Source: Pseudocitrobacter corydidari
Lineage (GTDB): Bacteria > Pseudomonadota > Gammaproteobacteria > Enterobacterales > Enterobacteriaceae
NCBI RefSeq assembly: GCF_021172065.1
Contig: NZ_CP087880.1
Location: forward strand, 1,175,111 to 1,239,110
Direction of reading: 5' to 3'
Length of the DNA: 64,000 bases
A model generated the notes under the pieces. That model worked only from the letters and a program-made list of their open reading frames with translations, had not been told where the DNA came from and made no database searches. Position numbers and translations under genes: made by a program. Each line of letters starts with the position of its first letter. Positions within the stretch are counted from its first letter, which is position 1. Of this stretch, positions 58,684 through 64,000 are shown piece by piece.

Positions 58684-58938
58684 GTGTGTTTACTAATGTT
58701 AAAATGACTCTAGCGTGATTATTAAAAAAAAAGGATGAAATTAACTCACTAAATTAATGCAACTCTTAATAGCATAGATAGCTGCGAAATGTATCCCGAT
58801 AAAAACATCATTATCAAAAAACCATTATAGCGTAAGGTGGTGATAATAGGCTGAGCTTTGCAACTTCGATTAAAAAACGCCACTCCGGCGGAGTACAGTC
58901 ATACCGGAGCAGCGGTAGCGATATATCGCCAGTTTCGG

Positions 58939-60249
58939 TTACGCCACAGACGGCGTGAGAGTAATACGATCCAGCGGCCCGACAATAAACAAATACGAAG
59001 CCAGGCCAATAAGCCCCATCGAGCCGACATACAGAATTGCATAGTCAAAAGATTGGGTATTCGCGAGGATCACGCCAATCACCAGTGGCGTCACAATGCT
59101 CGCGAGATTACCGCACATATTGAAAACGCCACCTGCAATACCTAACACCTCTTTAGGTGAGGTATCGCTCAACACGCACCAGCCCAGATTACCAAATCCT
59201 TTGGCAAAGAAGGCCAGGCTCATGGCCGCAATCACCACAAATTCCGAAGAGGTGTAGTTGGCGACGATAATGACGCACGAAAGCAGCATGCCGCAGATGA
59301 CCGGGAATTTCCGCGCGGTCGTCAGGCTGTAACCGCGTTTAAGTAGCCAGTCAGAGAAGACGCCGCCCATTAATCCGCCGATGAATCCTGCGATAGCGGG
59401 AATACTGGCAACAAACCCAACTTTAAGAATCGACATGCCCTTTGCCTGATACAAATAGGTCGGAAACCAGGTCAGGAAAAACCAGGTAATGGATGTCACG
59501 CAGAACTGGCCGATATAAACGCCAATCATCATTCGGTTTACGCACACGCTTTTGATTTGCGCCAGCGTTAGTTTGTGCTGTTCTTTCTTACTTCCAAGCG
59601 TTGGCTCACCGCCTCCCTCACGAATATAATCCAACTCCTGCTGATTTACCTTTGGGTGTTGCAGCGGATCTTTCACTTTTACCAGCCAGAATATGCCCAG
59701 CAAAACGCCGATCGCCCCTATGTAATAGAAGACATAATGCCAGCTCAGGTTATGCAGAATAATTGTCATTAACGGCGTGATAATACCCAGTGAAATATAC
59801 TGAGCTGCCTGATATACCGAAGTGACGAACCCGCGTTCATTGTTTGGGAACCACTGCACGCTTAGACGACTGTTTGCCGGAAAGGCCGGTGCTTCAATTG
59901 CGCCCATTAGTAAACGCAGCATCACCAGTACAATAAGCGGGCTGGCATAGAGATAAATAGTGCCCTGAAACATTGTCACCAAAGACCAGCCGATTAAGGC
60001 GCAGCCGTAAACCAGACGGGATCCGTACCGATCTAACAGCCAGCCGCCGGGCAGTTGCATAATGACGTAGGAAATACCAAATACGGAAAATGCGAGGCCC
60101 ATAGCTTCCGGGTCGAATCCCAGCTCTTTACTCATAATCGGCGCAACAACGGAAAGTGTCGCGCGGTCGGCGTAGTTAAATACGGTGGCTAAAAACAGAA
60201 ATATCAAAATGCTGTAACGGACGTTAGTACGTTTTATTATTGTATTCAT
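58939..60249 (-). CDS. MFS transporter, ACS family, probable L-talarate/galactarate importer
   Basis: 436 residues from ATG 60247-60249, which has AAGGAG 6 bp upstream; a GTG one codon earlier is too close. Twelve membrane segments; the FNYADRATLSVVAPIM start is characteristic of the anion:cation symporters GudP, GarP, DgoT. It lies 66 bp downstream of an L-talarate/galactarate dehydratase gene in the same direction, so its substrate is most likely galactarate, talarate or a close aldarate. Confidence 0.88.
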   Translation of the reverse strand: MNTIIKRTNVRYSILIFLFLATVFNYADRATLSVVAPIMSKELGFDPEAMGLAFSVFGISYVIMQLPGGWLLDRYGSRLVYGCALIGWSLVTMFQGTIYLYASPLIVLVMLRLLMGAIEAPAFPANSRLSVQWFPNNERGFVTSVYQAAQYISLGIITPLMTIILHNLSWHYVFYYIGAIGVLLGIFWLVKVKDPLQHPKVNQQELDYIREGGGEPTLGSKKEQHKLTLAQIKSVCVNRMMIGVYIGQFCVTSITWFFLTWFPTYLYQAKGMSILKVGFVASIPAIAGFIGGLMGGVFSDWLLKRGYSLTTARKFPVICGMLLSCVIIVANYTSSEFVVIAAMSLAFFAKGFGNLGWCVLSDTSPKEVLGIAGGVFNMCGNLASIVTPLVIGVILANTQSFDYAILYVGSMGLIGLASYLFIVGPLDRITLTPSVA

Positions 60250-60318
60250 CACCCACTCCTTTTTCAGGGTTGCGAGAGAATGTTGTAGGGTAAGAGGGCG
60301 GGTTAACCCGCCCGAAGA

Positions 60319-61515
60319 TTATGGACGTTTGCCAAACTCACAAGAAAGCTGCGTCCAGCGGCGGGCCTGCTCGCTGAGGCTGAAACCCAGGCCGTGGCGA
60401 TCGGAAATCCACATACGGCCATCGCGCAGTTCCAGTTGTTCATTAAATAGCGGGTTCAACCACTCGAAATGCTCCAGCCACGGCTCCAGCGGATAGGCTG
60501 CGGAGAGATGTAAGTGAACCTCCATCGCGAAGTGCGGAGCCAGCTTACGGCCATGTTTCGCGGCGAGATCCATAATCTTCAGGAAGGGAGAGATGCCCCC
60601 AACGCGCGGCGCATCCGGCTGAACAAAATCACTGGCATTGCCCAGAATCAGCTGTTCATGCTCGCGGAAGCTGGTCAACATTTCACCGGTAGCGATTGGC
60701 GTATCCAGTGCGGCGGCAAGCTGTGCGTGGCCTTCAACGTCATAGGCGTCGAGCGGCTCTTCAATCCAGATTAAATTGAACTGCTCCATTTTTCGTCCCA
60801 TACGAATGGCGGTTTCGCGATCCCACTGCTGATTGGCATCGACCATTAGCGGGAAATCATCGCCCAGCGCTTCACGTACGGCGGTCAGGCGGCGGATGTC
60901 CTCTGCGCAGTTTGGCTGGCCGACTTTCAGCTTAATGCCGCCAATGCCGTTTTCACGCGATATCACCACGTTTTTAAGTACCTGATCCAGCGGCGTATGC
61001 AGGAAACCACCTGAAGTGTTGTAGCACTGCACGGAATCGCGATGAGCACCCAAAAGTTTTGCCAGCGGTAAGCCTGCTCGTTTTGCTTTCATATCCCACA
61101 GCGCGATATCGATAGGGGAGATGGCCTGCACGGCCATGCCACTTCGGCCAACGGATGCCCCGGCCCACAATAGTTTGGTGTAAATCTTGTCGATATCGTT
61201 GGGATCTTCACCCAGCAGGTTGTCGGCTATTTCTTTGGCATGCGCGTAGATACCCTGGCCGCCTGCGCGTTTGGAATAGCTAAAACCAACACCTTCGAAA
61301 CCATCGCGGCTGCGAATTTCGGCGATGATTATCGCCACCTCGGTCAGTGGTTTCTGGCGTCCGGTGAGTACTTTTGCGTCACTTACTGGGGTGGCAAGTG
61401 GCAGGAAGGCGAGTGAAAGCTTCACCCATTCAATACGGTCGCCGGTTTCTGCAGCGGTTTTACTGTTGGCCGCTTTGGCGTAGGTCACGGCGTCGGAATT
61501 TGCGCTAAAGGTCAT
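60319..61515 (-). CDS. L-talarate/galactarate dehydratase (enolase superfamily)
   Basis: 398 residues, almost identical along its length to the characterised Salmonella enzyme of this name as I recall it. Mandelate-racemase subgroup: base K197 in the K195-L-K197 motif, metal ligands D226, E252 and E278, second base H328 with D301. Dehydrates L-talarate and galactarate to 5-keto-4-deoxy-glucarate, which enters the glucarate/galactarate pathway. First gene of the dehydratase-transporter unit, with a LacI-type operator 18 bp before its start. Confidence 0.94.
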   Translation of the reverse strand: MTFSANSDAVTYAKAANSKTAAETGDRIEWVKLSLAFLPLATPVSDAKVLTGRQKPLTEVAIIIAEIRSRDGFEGVGFSYSKRAGGQGIYAHAKEIADNLLGEDPNDIDKIYTKLLWAGASVGRSGMAVQAISPIDIALWDMKAKRAGLPLAKLLGAHRDSVQCYNTSGGFLHTPLDQVLKNVVISRENGIGGIKLKVGQPNCAEDIRRLTAVREALGDDFPLMVDANQQWDRETAIRMGRKMEQFNLIWIEEPLDAYDVEGHAQLAAALDTPIATGEMLTSFREHEQLILGNASDFVQPDAPRVGGISPFLKIMDLAAKHGRKLAPHFAMEVHLHLSAAYPLEPWLEHFEWLNPLFNEQLELRDGRMWISDRHGLGFSLSEQARRWTQLSCEFGKRP

Positions 61516-61532
61516 AATAAGCTCCAGATATA

Positions 61533-61552
61533 AAATGTTTGCGCTAACATTT
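61533..61552. promoter_or_regulatory. LacI-type operator upstream of the dehydratase gene
   Basis: A 20-bp near-perfect palindrome, AAATGTT-TGCGCT-AACATTT, with only the central pair off. Covers the ribosome-site/promoter-proximal region of the dehydratase gene. Confidence 0.8.
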
Positions 61553-61687
61553 GTATCCTGGTCTTATTTAACAGGCCAGCGGGATGGATTAAATTTGAAC
61601 AAACGATCACAATAGCGCAGTGAAAAAGGGAAAATTACGTAACCCTGGTCTCGTTCCAGGTAAATTTGGCAATCTGCACAATGAATA

Positions 61688-61706
61688 ATGATATCGCTAA
61701 CATTTG
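61688..61706. promoter_or_regulatory. Second LacI-type operator, regulator side
   Basis: AATGATATCGCTAACATTT: one half (CGCTAACATTT) identical to the first operator, the other half degenerate. 154 bp from the first site, so looping is possible. Confidence 0.6.
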
Positions 61707-61782
61707 ATTGCTGGCACAGTAACTTAAGCAGTTGTTTTTACTGAGATAGCGTAGAGCTCGTCTGGTAATAGCGAGGAACATC

Positions 61783-62835
61783 ATGAATAATGCATATTCA
61801 ACATCATCATCTGAGGCAGGGCTAACGACAGTGAAGCGTCCCGAAACACCCCGTGCGCCAACGCTCGAAGACGTGGCGCGTGCTGCCGGATTATCCTCCA
61901 TGACGGTCAGTCGGGCGCTCAATACGCCTCAGCTGGTGAGGCCAAAAACGGTCGAAAAAGTGATGCAGGCAGTGCGTGCCACGGGGTATATCCCGAATGC
62001 ACTTGCTGGCGGGCTTGCATCCAGGCGTAGCAAACTCATTGCCGTTGTGGTGCCGCAAATTAACAACAATATGTTTGTTGATACCATTCAATCGTTAAGC
62101 GACACCCTGGCCCAGCGCGGCTATCACATTCTGCTGTGCGTGGCGGGTTATACACAGCAAACGGAAGCAGAACTGGTGGCAACGCTCCTTTCTCGTCGCC
62201 CGGATGGGGTGGTGCTCACCGGTATCCATCACACCACAGAACTCAAAAAAGTCATTCTTAATGCCGCAATTCCGGTGGTGGAGATCTGGGATCTCACACC
62301 AACACCGCTGGATATGCTGGTGGGTTTTTCCCATGAAAAAGTCGGTCAGGCGACCGGAGAGTACCTGGTAAGTAAAGGCTATCGACGCCCAGGATTGCTG
62401 TGGACCGCCGATCGTCGTGCAGCCCAACGTAAGCACGGTTTATGTGATGTTCTGAAACGTTATGACATCGGCGAACCGCCACAAATTGATGTGCCGCTTC
62501 CTGCCTCATTGGCGCTTGGCCGCACCGGCTTGAGTCAGCTTTTGGCTGAAAGTCAGTTCGATATTATCGTTTGCAGTTCTGACACTCTGGCGCAGGGAGC
62601 TATCATGGAAGCGGAATCTCGCGGGTTACGTGTTCCTCAGGATCTCGCGGTGATCGGGTTCGGGAATCTTGATTTTGCTGCGTTTAATCGCCCGGCAATC
62701 ACCACGGTAAGCGTCGACCGACGCGGGATCGGTGAACGTGCAGCGGTACTGCTGGCCGATCGTATCGAGCATGTTACGTGCAATGAAACGATTCTGGATT
62801 TAGGGTTTGAACTCATTGAGCGGGAGTCGGCGTAG
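61783..62835 (+). CDS. LacI/GntR-type repressor of the talarate/galactarate genes
   Basis: 350 residues. A 25-residue polar extension precedes the helix-turn-helix (about 26-50, PTLEDVARAAGLSSMTVSRALN), then a hinge and periplasmic-binding-like effector domain (about 85-345) of the gluconate-repressor group. Divergent from the dehydratase-transporter unit, with two related palindromes in between. The inducer is probably an aldarate. Start ATG 61783 after GAGGA. Confidence 0.9.
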   Translation: MNNAYSTSSSEAGLTTVKRPETPRAPTLEDVARAAGLSSMTVSRALNTPQLVRPKTVEKVMQAVRATGYIPNALAGGLASRRSKLIAVVVPQINNNMFVDTIQSLSDTLAQRGYHILLCVAGYTQQTEAELVATLLSRRPDGVVLTGIHHTTELKKVILNAAIPVVEIWDLTPTPLDMLVGFSHEKVGQATGEYLVSKGYRRPGLLWTADRRAAQRKHGLCDVLKRYDIGEPPQIDVPLPASLALGRTGLSQLLAESQFDIIVCSSDTLAQGAIMEAESRGLRVPQDLAVIGFGNLDFAAFNRPAITTVSVDRRGIGERAAVLLADRIEHVTCNETILDLGFELIERESA

Positions 62836-62901
62836 ACTCCGTTCATCCTCATTTTCACCTGTTGCACTACACTTATCCCTTTCCCCAAAAGTGGAGGCAG
62901 C

Positions 62902-63519
62902 ATGATAACGCTCTACGGTGTACCGGGCTGGGGTTCCGCCATCAGCGAACTGATGTTAACGCTCGCGAAAATACCTTATACGTTTATTGATGTTGATGGT
63001 TTTGACCAGCCGGGGCCAAAGCGCGAATTACTGAAAGCGCGCAATCCGCTTTGCCAGGTGCCGACGCTGGAACTGGAAAATGGCGAAATCATGACCGAGA
63101 CGGCGGCCATCGCCCTGATGGTGCTCGACCGTTGCCCCGACCTTGCGCCGCCGATAGGGCGAGCGGAAAGGCAACAGTTTCAACGTCTGCTTATCTGGCT
63201 GGTTGCCAATGTCTATCCCACTTTCACCTATGCTGATTATCCCGAACGTTGGGCAGCAGAAGCTCCGGAACAGCTAAAAGAAAACTGCATTGAATACCGT
63301 AAGTCGCTTTATCTCTGGCTGGAAACACAGCTAAGTGCTCAACCGTACGCGCTGGGTCGCGAGATCACATTGCTCGATTGCTATATCGCGGTGATGGTGA
63401 CCTGGGGCCCGCGACGCCCGTGGTTTGAGGTGAATACGCCTGGGTTAGTGTCGGTGGCCGACGCCGTCTCCCAGCGAGGCGATCTCCAGCAGGTGCTGCG
63501 TGATAATAAATTAATCTAA
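62902..63519 (+). CDS. yncG: YncG, glutathione S-transferase-like protein
   Basis: 205 residues, the same length and order as E. coli YncG. N-terminal thioredoxin-like domain (1-80) with VPGWGSAISELML at the usual active-site position and QVPTLELENGEIMTETAAI (the glutathione-binding cis-Pro and TE pair); C-terminal helical domain. Activity not established. AGGAGG-type ribosome site (GGAGGCAGC) before ATG 62902. It follows the talarate regulator by 66 bp. Confidence 0.92.
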   Translation: MITLYGVPGWGSAISELMLTLAKIPYTFIDVDGFDQPGPKRELLKARNPLCQVPTLELENGEIMTETAAIALMVLDRCPDLAPPIGRAERQQFQRLLIWLVANVYPTFTYADYPERWAAEAPEQLKENCIEYRKSLYLWLETQLSAQPYALGREITLLDCYIAVMVTWGPRRPWFEVNTPGLVSVADAVSQRGDLQQVLRDNKLI

Positions 63520-63613
63520 ATCATAAACGCGTAAGGGGAAGTGCGGTTAAGGTAAGTGCTCGCAGGAACGCGTCGCAGCGTATCCCATTCATTCAGGACA
63601 GGATGTCACAACA

Positions 63614-63901
63614 ATGAAATCATATCGTTCTCTTAATCTTGCCGCCTTGCTTTTTGCCGCCTTCAGTGCGCAAAGTGAAACGACTGTTCCTCAGGATGTT
63701 CAGCGTTTTATCGATGAGGCCGAAATTTGCCAGCATCTGGCCGGAGAATGGGATCCGTCACTCCCGGAACAACAGCAGCAAGAGATAAAAGCCGGTGTCG
63801 ATGAACACTGCGCAAAGGCGGAGAAACAACTTCCGGCATTACGCGGTAAATACAGTGAAGAACAGGATATTCTGGCGATGATTTCGGGGTATTCGTTGTA
63901 A
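63614..63901 (+). CDS. Small exported protein of unknown function
   Basis: 95 residues. Signal peptide about 1-21 (RSLNLAALLFAAFSAQS). Mature helical, charged part with two cysteines (EICQHLAGEWD and DEHCAKAEKQ), likely one disulfide. Start ATG 63614. I recognise no named family. Monocistronic, downstream of yncG. Confidence 0.7.
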   Translation: MKSYRSLNLAALLFAAFSAQSETTVPQDVQRFIDEAEICQHLAGEWDPSLPEQQQQEIKAGVDEHCAKAEKQLPALRGKYSEEQDILAMISGYSL

Positions 63902-63955
63902 GTGAGTCTGGCGTAAGGAGCTGTATTACCGGTTGCGGACTGCTGAAAAAAGATA

Positions 63956-63983
63956 CTATAATTTGTATATCCATTGTATATAC
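63956..63983 (+). promoter_or_regulatory. Promoter with inverted repeat at the right edge
   Basis: -10-like TATAAT (63956-63961) followed by GTATAT-N7-ATATAC (63965-63983), a perfect 6-bp-arm inverted repeat just before an ATG. This layout is seen at toxin-antitoxin operons such as vapBC. Confidence 0.45.
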
Positions 63984-63993
63984 GGATTCCATT

Positions 63994-64000
63994 ATGACAA
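63994..64000 (+). CDS. Start of a truncated reading frame
   Basis: ATG ACA A, with CGGA 7 bp upstream, cut by the window end. Only two codons are visible, so nothing can be said of the product beyond the promoter structure. Confidence 0.35.

Overview
This window is a piece of enterobacterial chromosome from the replication-terminus half of the genome. Most genes are close relatives of E. coli K-12 genes (add, malYXI, manA, fumA, fumC, tus, rstBA, pntAB, uspE, fnr, ogt, smrA, curA, yncD, yncE, ansP, yncG). The protocatechuate (pca) operon and the srfABC operon fit an Enterobacter/Lelliottia/Klebsiella-type member of the Enterobacteriaceae better than E. coli itself; the species cannot be fixed from this sequence. 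No rRNA, tRNA, intact insertion sequence, prophage or CRISPR array was seen.

Layout. 1-6.3 kb: 5' part of add, the MalI regulon (malX-malY against malI, with two MalI palindromes and a CRP-like site between them) and ydgA, which ends in a perfect hexanucleotide repeat. 6.3-8.5 kb: an AT-rich islet with a lipoprotein gene, inserted between ydgA and manA. 8.5-13.97 kb: manA, fumA, fumC and tus, with a TerB-type replication arrest site at the tus promoter. 14.0-23.6 kb: rstAB, ydgC, folM, ydgI, ydgH, pntAB, ydiH. 23.6-29.8 kb: uspE, an islet (MetE-like protein and haloperoxidase-type hydrolase), fnr with an autoregulatory FNR box, ogt, smrA. 29.8-35.9 kb: pcaR divergent from pcaIJFBDC. 35.9-37.5 kb: a cluster of very small membrane or exported proteins (two GhoT/OrtT-family proteins, YncL, an exported peptide, a possible further small membrane protein). 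37.5-46.1 kb: an alpha/beta hydrolase, an aromatic-type aldehyde dehydrogenase and srfABC. 46.4-57.6 kb: a DppA-like binding protein, ydcY, ydcZ, mnaT, an XRE-cupin regulator, curA, mcbR, yncD, yncE, ansP, a cupin. 57.8-58.7 kb: an AT-rich pair of unknown genes. 58.9-62.8 kb: an L-talarate/galactarate utilisation cluster. 62.9-64 kb: yncG, a small exported protein, and a promoter with an inverted repeat like those of toxin-antitoxin operons, cut by the window end.

Functional themes: central carbon and redox metabolism (fumA, fumC, pntAB, fnr), sugar and aromatic catabolism under dedicated local repressors (MalI, PcaR, a LacI-type regulator), stress and envelope functions (rstAB, uspE, ogt, ydgH), and accessory insertions. 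Compared with the E. coli K-12 gene order, blocks that lie apart there are joined here (pntB/ydiH/uspE; smrA/pca/ortT region). The most interesting parts are the small membrane-protein cluster with a perfect FNR box, the ydgA repeat, srfABC, a possible 24-residue protein next to the uspE-fnr islet, and a predicted leaderless XRE-cupin regulator.
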